From Sporosarcina sp. Te-1 (GTDB lineage Bacteria; Bacillota; Bacilli; Bacillales_A; Planococcaceae), in assembly GCF_017498505.1 (NCBI RefSeq), contig NZ_CP071798.1, positions 868,001 through 932,000 of the forward strand: a stretch of DNA of 64,000 nt. The letters are read 5' to 3'. Shown here one piece after another: positions 17,561-27,260 of this stretch. A model generated the notes under the pieces. That model did no database searches and was not told the DNA's origin. It was given only the letters and a program-made list of their open reading frames with translations. Each line of letters begins with the position of its first letter. Within the stretch, counting starts at the first letter, position 1. The translations under genes and the position numbers were made by a program.

Positions 17561-19311
17561 TCCTCACCCCCTTGTTCAACGAGCACTTCCAGTTGTTGCA
17601 GGTCGTACATTTCTTTATACTTGCCATCCATGGCAATCAATTCATCATGGGTGCCGGCCTCAATAATGGTTCCTTCTTCCAAGACGATGATTTTATGAGC
17701 GTGTTGGATGGCACTCAGGCGGTGCGACGTAATAATTGTCGTCTCGCCAGTTCGCGTCTGCTTCAATGCTTCTAGAATCGCTTCTTCCGTCTTCGCATCA
17801 ACCGCTGATAACGAATCGTCTAGAATCAATAATTCGGGTTGCATAATCAAAGCACGGGCGATAGAAATCCGTTGTTTCTGTCCACCTGACAGGGAAACGC
17901 CCCGTTCTCCCACAACAGTTTCATACCCCTCCGCAAATCCTAAAATGTCTTCATGGATATGGGCGAGTCGGGCTGCTTCATAAATCTTCTCGCGATCGAC
18001 CTTCGGATTGGTGAAGGCGATATTTTCGGCCACGGTCGTCGAAAACAGAAAGTGGTCTTGCGGTACGTACCCAATGGAACTCCGTAAACTTTGCTGTTTA
18101 TATTGGTTGATCGGATGTCCGCCGTACACAATGCTTCCTTCGTATCCTTCAAACTCTCGTAACAGAAGCTTTAATATAGCTGTTTTCCCTGAACCGGTCT
18201 TTCCGACAATCCCGAGTGTTTCGCCGCGTCTTAACGTAAAGTGCACATTGCGCAAGGCAGGTGTTTCATCCTCAGGAAACATGAATTCATCAATATCGAA
18301 ATGCAAATCACCTGCCGGCCTTTCCGCAATCGCGCCTGCCACGTCCTGAATTTCAGGCGTGATGGAAAGGAGCTCTGAAATACGGCTGTACGAGGCGTTC
18401 CCGCGTTCCACGATATTGAACAGGAATCCGAACGCAAGCATCGGCCATGTCAGCAAACCAAGGTATGTACTGAAAGCCACCATATCTCCGATGGACATAT
18501 CTCCCGAAATAATGAACTTTGTTCCGAAAAAGAACGACAGTATATAGGAAATTGCGAAAATTCCGGTTATTGTCGGATCAAATAGCGCATCGACTTTGGC
18601 CACTCTCATATTTTTTTCCACCACATCCGTCGATAAATCCGTGAAATCCTGAATGTCCTCTTTTTGCTGTCCGAATGTCTTGATGACCTTAATGCCCGAA
18701 ATGCTTTCCTGCGTCTTATCATTCAAGCTCGAAAACGCTTCTTGGGCAAATCGGAATTTCTTACGGAGCAGCCGTCCGTAATAACTTGTCAAGAAAATCA
18801 TGAATGGAAAAGGAATTAAAGCAATTACTGTCAATTTCCAATTGATTGTTAATGCCATGGTCAAAATGACGAAACCGCCAGTCGAAATTGAATCGACCAG
18901 TGTCAAGATTCCCATTCCGGCAGTCTGTTGCACTGCATTGATGTCATTTGTCGCATGGGCCATCAAATCCCCGACTCGGCGTTTCTGATAGAACGACGGT
19001 GACATTCTCGTAAAATGGTTGAATAATTTTTCCCGCATCGTTCTCGATAACAGGACAGCGGATCCAAAAATCATGACACGCCAATAATAACGAGATACGT
19101 ACATTAACACGCCCGCCGCTGCCAAGATGATCAGCCACTTGATCAGTTCGGACGAGCTTAACGTCCCCTCTGTAATATCATCGACTATGAAACCGATGAT
19201 TTTCGGCGGCAGCAATTGCAGCAAGGAAACGAATACAAGGGCTGCAATGCCGAGACCGTATTGCTTCCTGCGCTGTTTGAAAAACCAGCTTAGTTGAACT
19301 AAAACTTTCAC
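17557..19311 (-). CDS. ABC exporter subunit with degenerate Walker B
   Basis: 584 residues, GTG start behind GGGGGAG. Six-helix exporter domain and ATPase with Walker A GKTGSGKT and signature LSGGQKQR. Walker B is LLILDDSLSAVD, with aspartate where the catalytic glutamate should be. This is the usual asymmetry of heterodimeric exporters: one catalytic site is formed by this subunit's good signature and the partner's good Walker B. Substrate probably a drug or lipid; not shown. Confidence 0.92.
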   Translation of the reverse strand: MKVLVQLSWFFKQRRKQYGLGIAALVFVSLLQLLPPKIIGFIVDDITEGTLSSSELIKWLIILAAAGVLMYVSRYYWRVMIFGSAVLLSRTMREKLFNHFTRMSPSFYQKRRVGDLMAHATNDINAVQQTAGMGILTLVDSISTGGFVILTMALTINWKLTVIALIPFPFMIFLTSYYGRLLRKKFRFAQEAFSSLNDKTQESISGIKVIKTFGQQKEDIQDFTDLSTDVVEKNMRVAKVDALFDPTITGIFAISYILSFFFGTKFIISGDMSIGDMVAFSTYLGLLTWPMLAFGFLFNIVERGNASYSRISELLSITPEIQDVAGAIAERPAGDLHFDIDEFMFPEDETPALRNVHFTLRRGETLGIVGKTGSGKTAILKLLLREFEGYEGSIVYGGHPINQYKQQSLRSSIGYVPQDHFLFSTTVAENIAFTNPKVDREKIYEAARLAHIHEDILGFAEGYETVVGERGVSLSGGQKQRISIARALIMQPELLILDDSLSAVDAKTEEAILEALKQTRTGETTIITSHRLSAIQHAHKIIVLEEGTIIEAGTHDELIAMDGKYKEMYDLQQLEVLVEQGGEE

Positions 19312-19400
19312 ATGACTCCCCCTACCCTTTTCTCTCTTTCTATGTTGTCCTCAAATAGTCTACCAAAAGACTGAACAATAGGAAAGGTACGAAACTTAAA

Positions 19401-19733
19401 TTATTCGATTTCAGAAATACTTTTTATATCGACAAACGGCACGCGATGTGCTTCACCTGGTTTCATGCCGATTTGAAGCATCCCTTGCAGCCTGTCGATA
19501 TTTTGAATAAAGCCCTTCACCTTTTTGACATCTTCTCCCCGCCAAAACTCGATAGAGAGCGGCAATCCCCTTTCCATCACTTGGCCAATCCTATAGTTCC
19601 ACTCCTCTAGCTGGTGTTCATCCGGAATTTCCCTAGCTATCTTTCCGTCTTCTGCCTGCCAATCCCTTAATTGCTGAATATGCTCAGGAAGCATCATAGC
19701 TGTCCATTTAATATTTCCTCGATCCCGAATCAT
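19401..19733 (-). CDS. YolD-like protein
   Basis: 110 residues, MIRDRGNIKWTAMMLPEH, the YolD family opening, with IQNIDRLQGMLQI and VPFVDIKSI later. GGAAGGGAG lies before the ATG. YolD proteins usually accompany the Y-family polymerase UvrX and are thought to act with it; here the polymerase gene is 1.6 kb away on the same strand, separated by an MFS gene on the other strand. No LexA box seen before this gene. Confidence 0.9.
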   Translation of the reverse strand: MIRDRGNIKWTAMMLPEHIQQLRDWQAEDGKIAREIPDEHQLEEWNYRIGQVMERGLPLSIEFWRGEDVKKVKGFIQNIDRLQGMLQIGMKPGEAHRVPFVDIKSISEIE

Positions 19734-19797
19734 GGTTGTTGGCTCCCTTCCTGCAATTGGAAATCATATGATATAATAAAGCATCTACGACAGAGAG

Positions 19798-19977
19798 GTG
19801 TTCATCATACCGCTAGATGTAACAACCTTCATCCTGACAATGATTTTCGCCTTTGTCCTCTTTTCTTTTGTTCTATTCTGGGTCGTGCAGAGCGCCATTC
19901 ATTCCTCTGGCTTAATGAAGAAAATCGAAAAGCTGGAAGATGATTTGGCTGACCTGAAACAATCTCGACGGAAATGA
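19798..19977 (+). CDS. Small membrane protein with coiled coil
   Basis: Up to 59 residues. One hydrophobic helix (TTFILTMIFAFVLFSFVLFWVV) followed by LMKKIEKLEDDLADLKQSRRK, a short coiled coil. The start is unclear: GTG at 19798 overlaps the only Shine-Dalgarno (AGAGAGGTG), and with that site the best spaced codons are ATC (19804) or ATA (19807). TATAAT at 19772-19777 is a likely -10. It diverges from the YolD gene. Confidence 0.6.
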   Translation: MFIIPLDVTTFILTMIFAFVLFSFVLFWVVQSAIHSSGLMKKIEKLEDDLADLKQSRRK

Positions 19978-20153
19978 TGTCTTTCATTCTTGCTGCCCCT
20001 TTGCAACTGTCTGCCGCTACGTGCATTTGGAAAGTGTTTTTCATCATTCATTGACAAGCGCCTTGCCCTTCATAGAAAAGGAGGTATGAGAAGCAGTGTG
20101 AGCCTTTTCTTTTCATCAAACAACCAATTTGATTGAAAAGGGGCTGCAAATGA

Positions 20154-21347
20154 ATGAAACATCGATCTTTCCGTTTCTTATGGGTGAGTCAGGCGATCGC
20201 CGATTGCGGAGATACCTTCTATATCGTGGGACTAATTGCTATTCTATATAGCCAGTCCAGTTCTCCGTTCGTGCTCGCGCTCGTTCCATTCGTCAATATG
20301 ATGGGACGTTTTGTAAGCGGGTTCCTTTCTCCGCTTCTAATGAACCGCTTTTCGTTAAAAAGATTGCTCGTTACATCTCAAACGTTGAAAACATTTATGC
20401 TCGGGTCGCTCGCTTGCTATGCTGCAGGACCAGCGGCAAGTGTGGCTGTCCTATTAAGCCTGGTGTTCGTCATCGCGTTTCTTGACGGTTGGGCAGCTCC
20501 CGCAAGTCATGCCATGTTGCCGCGCCTTGTGCCGAAGGAGGAATTGGTGAAGGCGAACAGCTTCTTTTCCGTCGTGTCGGAAAGCGTCAATCTAGGCGCC
20601 TGGGCAGCAGGCGGATTGATTGTCGCTATGACCACTGGTCCGTTCATCATTCTGTTGACAGGCATACTGTATCTATTCACAATCGCCCTGCTTGCCGGGA
20701 TTTCCGACCCTGTCAAATTTTCACCGCGCAAAGAGGAAAGGAGATCCACTGAATTATTGGCAGGCTGGCGTCTTGTATGGAAATGCCCGTTGTATCGGAC
20801 CCTCCATATTCTCATCGCATTCGATGCACTGGCCAACGTCGTATGGATTGCCTCCATCCTCTATGTGTTTGTGATGGAAGTCCTCGCAAAAAATGAGGCG
20901 TGGTGGGGCTACATCAATACATCCTTTTTTATCGGCATGCTCGTGGGCGGCATCATCTGCTCGCGTTTTGCACCGTTTCTTGAACAATCCTTACGGCGGG
21001 CCATTTTGGTGTCCTCTTTCGGCATCGGCCTTCTTACCGCGCTTTTCGGAATGGCGGCATGGCCGTGGTTCGCCCTCGTTCTCGCCGGGTGCATTGGCGT
21101 TTTTCAACAATGGAAAGGCATCTCAATCCATACTAGTTTGCAAAAAGTGGCTTCGGCTGAAGAGTTGCCTACAATCTACGCCGTGCAGCAAACTATCGTA
21201 TCCATTCTGTTTGCTGCCGGTTCCTTGGCTTTTGGTGCATTTGCCGAATTGGCGGGTGCAAGGCCTGTATATATGCTGGCCGCCGTATTGCTCGCCCTTT
21301 CCACCCTTTATGCATGGAGGTATCGCCGTCACCTGCAAACGAATTGA
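20154..21347 (+). CDS. MFS efflux transporter
   Basis: 397 residues with about 11-12 helices. Opening KHRSFRFLWVSQAIADCGDTFYIVGLI and the loop after helix 2 (NRFSLKRLLV) are typical of the MFS_3/EntS-MefA drug efflux group. Proton-driven export of a small hydrophobic compound is inferred. Monocistronic, facing the uvrX gene. Confidence 0.85.
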   Translation: MKHRSFRFLWVSQAIADCGDTFYIVGLIAILYSQSSSPFVLALVPFVNMMGRFVSGFLSPLLMNRFSLKRLLVTSQTLKTFMLGSLACYAAGPAASVAVLLSLVFVIAFLDGWAAPASHAMLPRLVPKEELVKANSFFSVVSESVNLGAWAAGGLIVAMTTGPFIILLTGILYLFTIALLAGISDPVKFSPRKEERRSTELLAGWRLVWKCPLYRTLHILIAFDALANVVWIASILYVFVMEVLAKNEAWWGYINTSFFIGMLVGGIICSRFAPFLEQSLRRAILVSSFGIGLLTALFGMAAWPWFALVLAGCIGVFQQWKGISIHTSLQKVASAEELPTIYAVQQTIVSILFAAGSLAFGAFAELAGARPVYMLAAVLLALSTLYAWRYRRHLQTN

Positions 21348-21381
21348 CATCCTGGCCGTCCGGCAGTTTCCGGACGGTCTT

Positions 21382-22638
21382 TCATTTGTAATGCCCGCCG
21401 ATGAGTTTGGATCGATGAACTGCCGTTCCGGCATCCGTATAGGACACCGCACGCAACACTGCAGTAGAGCCATATTTATTGCGTAACGTGTCCATCGTGG
21501 CACCAAGCTTGCGATCCCGCCATTTCCGTTCATCGAAAAAACTCAGTTGCATGGAGTGCTCTTCCTCCAAGTTCGTCAAGCTGATGGCCAGGCGGCGCAC
21601 GGGCCGTCCGTCGTGGAAGCGGTCGAACAGTTCCGTGCATACCCGATAGATGCCCATCGTGTCATTCATCGATTCACTTACCGAAGCGGAGCGGCTGAAC
21701 CCGCCCCCGAGCGCACGCTTGGAATAGACGACCGATAGGTGTACGGTACGGCCGGCCTTCCCTGCCTCCCTGGCCCGTTTAGCGACATCCTCACACATTT
21801 CCAAAAGGACCGCCAGCACATCTTCCCGTTTTTCATAGTCCCGGAACAGAACCTGGCCTTTCCCATAGCTAATCTGCCCTTCGACAAGCGGAGCTGTGTC
21901 AACGCTTGAAAAATCGAGTCCGTGAGCATGATGATATAATTGATTTCCCATAATGCCGAATTTTTTTTCCAACTGTTCCAAAGGGGCATGGGCCAGATCT
22001 CCGACAGAGAAGATGCCCATGTTGTTTAACGTCTTTTCTAAGCGGCTGCCGATCCCCCACATTTTGCTGAGGGGAGCGATCGGCCACAGCTTTTCGGGTA
22101 CATCCTCGTATGTCCAGCGGGCGACGCCGGTCTTTTTCGCTTCCAAATCTAAAGCGAGCTTTGACAGCAGCATATTCGGGCCGATGCCGCAGGCAGAGGG
22201 CAGCTGGAATTGGGCAGCCAACTCGTCTTGGATGGACTGCACCGTATCCTCAATAGGTCCCCAAAGACGCTCCGTCCCTGTCAGATCGATAAAGCTTTCG
22301 TCAACGCTGTATACATGGATGGCTTCTTTCGGAACAAAGCGATTCAAATGACGGGCAATCGCCATGGATACATCCAAGTAAAACCCCATTTTCGGCTGGA
22401 TCAGTCGGATGCTCGGATCATCTGGAATTTCAAATAATCGCATACCCGTCCGGATGCCGAACTCATTTTTCAAAGGCGGCGACGCGGCAAGGATGACACC
22501 GCCCTTGCGTTCCATGTTCCCTACTATCGCAATGGGAGTTTCCATGACATCCAACCCTTCGATGGCAGCCGCGCAGCTGGCATAAAAACTCCTCATATCC
22601 AGGCAGACGATCTGCCGGTTCGGCAAATTTTCATACAT
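21382..22638 (-). CDS. uvrX: Y-family DNA polymerase UvrX
   Basis: 418 residues from MYENLPNRQIVCLDM, behind AGGAGG; the longer frame upstream runs through the promoter. Polymerase residues visible: LDMRSFYAS (metal Asp and steric gate area) and VYSVDESFIDLT (the D-E pair). A helix-hairpin segment MWGIGSRLEKTLNNMGI and a little-finger domain follow. MQLSFFDE near the C-terminus is a beta-clamp binding motif. Matches B. subtilis UvrX/YqjW, a translesion polymerase. Two LexA boxes sit in its promoter. Confidence 0.93.
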   Translation of the reverse strand: MYENLPNRQIVCLDMRSFYASCAAAIEGLDVMETPIAIVGNMERKGGVILAASPPLKNEFGIRTGMRLFEIPDDPSIRLIQPKMGFYLDVSMAIARHLNRFVPKEAIHVYSVDESFIDLTGTERLWGPIEDTVQSIQDELAAQFQLPSACGIGPNMLLSKLALDLEAKKTGVARWTYEDVPEKLWPIAPLSKMWGIGSRLEKTLNNMGIFSVGDLAHAPLEQLEKKFGIMGNQLYHHAHGLDFSSVDTAPLVEGQISYGKGQVLFRDYEKREDVLAVLLEMCEDVAKRAREAGKAGRTVHLSVVYSKRALGGGFSRSASVSESMNDTMGIYRVCTELFDRFHDGRPVRRLAISLTNLEEEHSMQLSFFDERKWRDRKLGATMDTLRNKYGSTAVLRAVSYTDAGTAVHRSKLIGGHYK

Positions 22639-22653
22639 CACGCATTCCTCCTG

Positions 22654-22703
22654 CGAACAATCGTTCTCTTCATAATATACCCCGAACGTTTGTCCGTATT
22701 CAA
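22654..22703 (-). promoter_or_regulatory. LexA-controlled promoter of uvrX with two SOS boxes
   Basis: Minus strand: -35 TTGAAT (22698-22703), 18 bases, -10 TATATT (22674-22679). One SOS-like box lies inside the spacer (CGGACAAACGTTCG, one mismatch to CGAAC-N4-GTTCG), and a second follows the -10 (22654-22667, GAAC-N4-GTTC intact). Both fit the Bacillus LexA (DinR) consensus. The ribosome site overlaps the downstream edge. Confidence 0.85.
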
Positions 22704-22763
22704 AGTTTTTTATTTCCAAATATGTAAAATACGGGATAAGAAAGGGAAACATCATATTTTCCC

Positions 22764-22798
22764 GTAAAAAAAAGCGCCTTCCCTCAGCAGAGGAAAGA
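22764..22798 (-). terminator. Terminator of the lipoprotein gene
   Basis: Minus strand CTTTCCTC, loop TGCT, GAGGGAAG, GCGC, then eight T. Confidence 0.75.
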
Positions 22799-22805
22799 CG
22801 TACAG

Positions 22806-23588
22806 TTATTGAAGCTGATCTGGTATTTTGAAAGGATCGATATCATTAAAATAGCTATATGTAGCGTTCAATTTCTGTCTGGCTCGGTAGGAATTGCCAT
22901 CGCGGAATGATCTCATATCCGCTGACATTTTAAAGCTCGTCACATAAGACGTGCTCTTATTGAAAGTGATGACCAAATCCATTTTATAAATGATAAGGAA
23001 TCCATCTTCCTGAGGCCCAAGATCCGGTACGAGCTCTTTGAATCGCTCGAATTGCTTCCGATTCAAACTTAATGTCAAAGCATACCCATATTCAATCGGT
23101 TCCAGAACAAAGTCGTCCTTAAATTCATCGAACAGAGAAAGATCGAGCGTTGGGTTTGAACGGGAAACGAGTGTGCCAAACAATTTTTCAAGTGTTTCCG
23201 AGGAGGCTTTTTCCCACTCTTTGTTGTTTTCATCGGAAACAAAATTCTGGTCACCCAAACGATAGAGATTCATTTTGTATGATTTGATGCCCCGCTGCTG
23301 TACAAGAGTTTCTTGATGCATCTTCATAGGGTTTAAGAACACATCCGTCTGAATATCGAATTTGGCGCCGCTTTTTTCGGGATTCTCAAAATCTCCATCA
23401 TGAATGGTCACTTTATAATCATCATAGACGATGTGCGAATGAACCGCATCCAAAGAGGACGCCATCTCCTTCTTGGACTTGTCCAATAGACGTTCAGCCG
23501 TCATCTTTTCTTTCTCTCCGCTGGAATTGCAAGCAGCGAGGAGCAAAACGAGCGTGCCGATCGTCAAAGTTTTAACTAATTTTTTCAC
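22806..23588 (-). CDS. LppX/LolA-fold lipoprotein (DUF6612-like)
   Basis: 260 residues from a GTG behind GAGGGAG; signal peptide and lipobox LLLAACNSS. The mature part resembles the DUF6612 proteins, beta-rich with LolA/LppX-like layout: AERLLDKSKKEM, MKMHQETLVQQ, VSDENNKEWEK, VTSFKMSADM. Anchored outside the membrane. Role unknown; lipid or signal binding is possible for this fold. Monocistronic with its own terminator. Confidence 0.78.
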   Translation of the reverse strand: MKKLVKTLTIGTLVLLLAACNSSGEKEKMTAERLLDKSKKEMASSLDAVHSHIVYDDYKVTIHDGDFENPEKSGAKFDIQTDVFLNPMKMHQETLVQQRGIKSYKMNLYRLGDQNFVSDENNKEWEKASSETLEKLFGTLVSRSNPTLDLSLFDEFKDDFVLEPIEYGYALTLSLNRKQFERFKELVPDLGPQEDGFLIIYKMDLVITFNKSTSYVTSFKMSADMRSFRDGNSYRARQKLNATYSYFNDIDPFKIPDQLQ

Positions 23589-23644
23589 GAAAAACTCCCT
23601 CTCTACAAAACCTATGTTCATTCTACTGGAAATCGGCCGCTTCA

Positions 23645-23767
23645 TCAATCCATTAGACGGAAAATCAATGAATCAGGTTGCACAGGTATGAGATGGGAGA
23701 GTATCTCCACAGGATAAGAACCGGCAGCCAGAGCACGCAGGGATGCCGCCTCCAGCGGTCCCCGCAC
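23645..23767 (-). CDS. Possible 40-residue ORF after the racemase gene
   Basis: A GTG-started frame reads LEAASLRALAAGSYPVEIL then SLIFRLMD. Codon third positions are GC-biased as in real genes, and the frame stays open upstream to a stop right after the racemase gene, but no ribosome site is visible. Could be the tail of a decayed gene. Weak call. Confidence 0.25.
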   Translation of the reverse strand: MRGPLEAASLRALAAGSYPVEILSHLIPVQPDSLIFRLMD

Positions 23768-23809
23768 TCTAGGAAAGCCCTGGATGATAAGCTTCTTCTA
23801 TAGAACGAC

Positions 23810-24925
23810 CTATTCCCCTCTCCGGAATGTCCACATATCGGTCATGAAACGGTCGATACTTTCCAAATCCGGCTCATAGCCAATGCCGGGACCATCCGGC
23901 ACGGTGATATAGCCATCTTCCATGACAACCTCCGGCTGAATGATATCTTTATCCCAATAACGGGCAGAAGCAGCCGTATCACCCGGAAGAATGAAGTTCG
24001 GCAAGGAGGTCAGGGCGATGTTGTGCGCACGGCCAATCCCTGCTTCCAGCATGCCGCCGCACCAGACGGGAATTCCCTTTTCCATGCAGTAATCATGAAT
24101 TTTTCTCGCTTCTGTCAAACCGCCGACACGGCCGATTTTAATATTGATGATCTTGGTGCTGCCGAGTTCCACCGCCTTGCGTGCATCTTCCAAGGAATGG
24201 ATACTTTCGTCGAGGCAAATCGGCGTCTTCAGCTCCTTTTGCAAAAGTGCGTGATCGATGATGTCATCAGAAGCGAGCGGCTGCTCGATCATCATGAGGC
24301 CGAAATCGTCAAGCCGCTTCAAAAGCGCAGTATCTGCCAGCGTATAGGCAGAGTTGGCGTCTGCCATAAGCGCCACGTCCGGAAATGATTGTCGGAGTGC
24401 TGCCAGAATCTCGATCTCCTTGCCGGGTTTTATTTTCACCTTGATGCGCTTATAGCCTTCCCGCAAATGCTGCTGAACGACTTCGGTCAGCTTCTCAATG
24501 CTTTCCTGTATGCCGATGCTGATGCCGACCTCGATCTGCTGGCGATCGCCGCCTAACGCCTTCGCTAATGGCATGTCATACTGCTTCGCGTATAGATCCC
24601 AAACAGCGCCCTCGACAGCAGCTTTTGCCATATTGTTTTTCCGGATCGCCGAAAATAGTCCGCTCGCTTCATCAGGATGGGAAAGCTCGGCCTCCAGTAA
24701 AAGCGGTACAAGAAAGTCACGAATCATATGCCAATTCGTCTCCACCGTCTCCTCACTATACCAAGGTGCATCGAATGCAACAGATTCTCCCCATCCGCTG
24801 CGGCCAGATCCGTCTTTTACTTCAATCAATAAAAAATGCTTATCCTGCATTGTACCGAAACTTGTCGTAAACGGATGTTTCATCTTCATTTTCATCCGCC
24901 GGACGATAACTTCCCGAATATCCAT
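23810..24925 (-). CDS. menC: N-succinylamino acid racemase / o-succinylbenzoate synthase
   Basis: 371 residues of the enolase superfamily, MLE subgroup. N-terminal cap with [11 protein letters not shown]; barrel with catalytic lysine motif KIKIKPG-type (RIKVKIKPG), metal ligands in [16 protein letters not shown] and CLDESIHS, and second lysine in [11 protein letters not shown]. Members of this NSAR/OSBS branch can do the menaquinone step, racemise N-succinylamino acids, or both. The next gene is a GNAT transferase rather than men genes, favouring racemase. The symbol reflects homology only. Confidence 0.85.
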   Translation of the reverse strand: MDIREVIVRRMKMKMKHPFTTSFGTMQDKHFLLIEVKDGSGRSGWGESVAFDAPWYSEETVETNWHMIRDFLVPLLLEAELSHPDEASGLFSAIRKNNMAKAAVEGAVWDLYAKQYDMPLAKALGGDRQQIEVGISIGIQESIEKLTEVVQQHLREGYKRIKVKIKPGKEIEILAALRQSFPDVALMADANSAYTLADTALLKRLDDFGLMMIEQPLASDDIIDHALLQKELKTPICLDESIHSLEDARKAVELGSTKIINIKIGRVGGLTEARKIHDYCMEKGIPVWCGGMLEAGIGRAHNIALTSLPNFILPGDTAASARYWDKDIIQPEVVMEDGYITVPDGPGIGYEPDLESIDRFMTDMWTFRRGE

Positions 24926-24942
24926 GCAAATCCCCCGTTTCC

Positions 24943-25758
24943 TTACAATGGTAGGCTTTCTCGGCGAACCAATTGGTAATAGTAGATGCCCTTATCTTGT
25001 TGCGTACGCCTGACACCGACAGCCGCATAGCCAGCAGCGAATAATTGCTGGAAAATAGTGCGCAGCTGCATTCGCCACTTGTACGCCAGCGCAGGCTCTG
25101 CCTTCTTCATTTGTTGAATATCGGTGGGAACCGGGATTTCATATCCATCCGCACCGAGGCAAAGCTGCCCTATCTCCTCCTTGATCTGCGGATTGCCGCT
25201 TGCCGTATAGGAAATGCTGCAAGGTTGCTCAAATAAGACAGCATCTGGCATCCAAGCCGACTGCACCCGCTTGCTCCGAATCCACCATTCCACTTTGAAA
25301 CGGTCCGTCGGCAAGCCTTGATTCAAGCCGTCTGCCATCTCCCCATACCAATTTTCCAAATAGGTGGAACAGATCCCGTGCAGCTTAGTCAGATTCAAGT
25401 ACGCATTGCGGCTTTCCAGCGGATCGTACGTCCAGACGACCAATTCATAGCCCATCTGCTCCGCAAGAATGAGCTGCCTCTCCTTCAGCTTTCTGCCGAT
25501 GCCTTGAGAACGGTAGTCTGGATCAATCCCGAGCATGTGGGAACATAAATAGACAGACCCGTCCTGAAAGCCTGGAAAACTGTAGGAAAATCCAATCAGC
25601 CGTTCCTCATGAAAAGCACCGATCAGCAAGCCGCCATTTTGAACGGCGGTATACAATTGATGGAGCGGAACGGCATCCGATTGCCATACTTTCTCTTCCA
25701 GTGGTTTAATGAGACGCACCTCTTCAATTGTGGTTAGTTTCCGAATGACTAGATCCAT
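24943..25758 (-). CDS. GNAT acyltransferase, probable D-amino acid N-succinyltransferase
   Basis: 271 residues. GNAT core at about 1-150 with the acyl-CoA loop [13 protein letters not shown], then a long C-terminal extension ending [20 protein letters not shown]. It lies 17 bases upstream of the racemase gene in one operon. In Geobacillus a GNAT of this type succinylates D-amino acids so the racemase and an N-succinyl hydrolase can turn them into L-amino acids. That function here is inferred from the pairing; the hydrolase is not in the operon. Confidence 0.78.
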   Translation of the reverse strand: MDLVIRKLTTIEEVRLIKPLEEKVWQSDAVPLHQLYTAVQNGGLLIGAFHEERLIGFSYSFPGFQDGSVYLCSHMLGIDPDYRSQGIGRKLKERQLILAEQMGYELVVWTYDPLESRNAYLNLTKLHGICSTYLENWYGEMADGLNQGLPTDRFKVEWWIRSKRVQSAWMPDAVLFEQPCSISYTASGNPQIKEEIGQLCLGADGYEIPVPTDIQQMKKAEPALAYKWRMQLRTIFQQLFAAGYAAVGVRRTQQDKGIYYYQLVRRESLPL

Positions 25759-25806
25759 ACATCAACCGCCTCTCATGTAGGATGTAAAAACACAAGTCGT
25801 TACACG

Positions 25807-26883
25807 TTACACAGAAACATTTACTCGCCAACCGAATGGATCCTCCAGTTTACCCGTTTGAATGCCGGTAATCGTATCATAAATCCGTTTCGATAAAGGA
25901 CCGATTTCACCGTTGTGAATCGTCATTTTTTCGCCTTTCCAGAAGAGCTCGCCAATTGGGGAAATGACAGCGGCTGTTCCCGAACCGAACGCTTCTTCCA
26001 ACGTCCCCGCCTGAGAAGCGGCATGCAATTCTTCCATTGAGATTTTTCGTTCACTAACCGGGATGTCCCAGTGACGAAGCAGTTCAATGACGGATTTCCG
26101 TGTGACACCTTCCAAAATACTGCCGTTTAAGGAAGGTGTCACGATTTCTCCGTTAATTTTAAAGAAGACGTTCATTGCCCCGACTTCCTCGATGTAATGG
26201 CGCTCTTTTCCATCCAACCACAGTACTTGCGAGTAGCCGTTTGCTTCCGCAATCTCTTGCGCTTTCATAGCACCGGCATAGTTTCCTGCCGTTTTGGCGC
26301 TGCCTGTACCGCCCGCGACTGCTCGGACAAATTCGGATTCGACCGCAATCTTCACTGGATTCATCCCTTCTTTATAGTACGCCCCGACCGGCGACAGGAT
26401 GATCATGAAGGTATAGGTTGCAGAAGGTGCCACGCCTAAATAAGGCTGCGTAGCAAAAATAAATGGTCGTATGTATAATGAAGTGCCTTCCTTATTCGGA
26501 ATCCAGTCCTTATCGACTCGAATCAGCTCTTTTAGTGCATAAAGGGCAAATTCCTCGTCAATTTGAGGCATGCAAAGTCTGTCATTGGATCGGTTGAGAC
26601 GTTTCATATTCTCTTCCGGCCTGAATAGGACAACTTCCTGATCATCTGTCACATAGGCTTTCAACCCTTCGAATACAGTTTGTCCATAATGAAACACGAT
26701 GGCTGCCGGGTCCAGGCTGATCGGTTCATACGGTTTAATTTTCGCATCATGCCACCCTTTGCCTGCTGTGTAATCCATAGTAAACAGATGATCGGTAAAG
26801 ACGGTGCCGAATGCAAGTTGGTCAGCTGCCGGCTTCTCTTTCGGATGTTTGGTCAGTTCGATCGTCAATTGTAAATCGCTCAT
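25807..26883 (-). CDS. ilvE: Branched-chain amino acid aminotransferase
   Basis: 358 residues, normal for the bacterial YbgE/YwaA branch of fold-type IV PLP enzymes. PLP lysine in AKTAGNYAG, and the EVGAMNVFF and GSGTAAVISPIG segments around cofactor and substrate. Moves the amino group between glutamate and Leu, Ile, Val. GGAGG before the ATG. No T-box or attenuator was seen upstream. Monocistronic. Confidence 0.93.
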   Translation of the reverse strand: MSDLQLTIELTKHPKEKPAADQLAFGTVFTDHLFTMDYTAGKGWHDAKIKPYEPISLDPAAIVFHYGQTVFEGLKAYVTDDQEVVLFRPEENMKRLNRSNDRLCMPQIDEEFALYALKELIRVDKDWIPNKEGTSLYIRPFIFATQPYLGVAPSATYTFMIILSPVGAYYKEGMNPVKIAVESEFVRAVAGGTGSAKTAGNYAGAMKAQEIAEANGYSQVLWLDGKERHYIEEVGAMNVFFKINGEIVTPSLNGSILEGVTRKSVIELLRHWDIPVSERKISMEELHAASQAGTLEEAFGSGTAAVISPIGELFWKGEKMTIHNGEIGPLSKRIYDTITGIQTGKLEDPFGWRVNVSV

Positions 26884-27260
26884 TCGAATTCCTCCATTTC
26901 ATATAATCATTCCATTATACACGGATTTTTTCGATTCGACAGACAAGCGTGTTTTTGATATTGAAATGGTTACATTGCTTGATTCAGCAAAAAAGAGATG
27001 GGTGGTTGCATCTCTCAAAACATAAGAAAATGGCGTAGGCCTATCAACAGGCGCTGTTGCTTTCCGTGGGCATGGCTAAAGCCACCACTCCAAGCAACGC
27101 CAGCTAATATTAAAGTGTCTAACGTCTCATTGCCTCCCTCATTCCCAGGAGTTATTTACAAGTCAGGTCCACCTCTCTCATCACCAACTTGAAGAGTAAA
27201 TGAACTGGAATTCAAATTGTTAGTTTTAACAGTTTCATAGAAACATGATTTGATCTCTTC
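26884..27260. other. Intergenic stretch with a GC-rich hairpin element
   Basis: No gene supported. At about 27053-27100 a segment GCTTTCCGTGGGCATGGC / GCCACCAC folds as GTGG-TGGC-TTTA-GCCA-CCAC on the minus strand. It resembles GCTTTCC...GGGC intergenic repeats I recall from related Bacillales, but this window has only one copy, so the repeat label is unproven. Confidence 0.35.

Noticed and set aside
19734..19800. LexA box for the YolD gene
   Set aside because: No GAAC-N4-GTTC found in this interval.
26884..27260. T-box or leader attenuator for ilvE
   Set aside because: No T-box motif or leader peptide upstream of ilvE.
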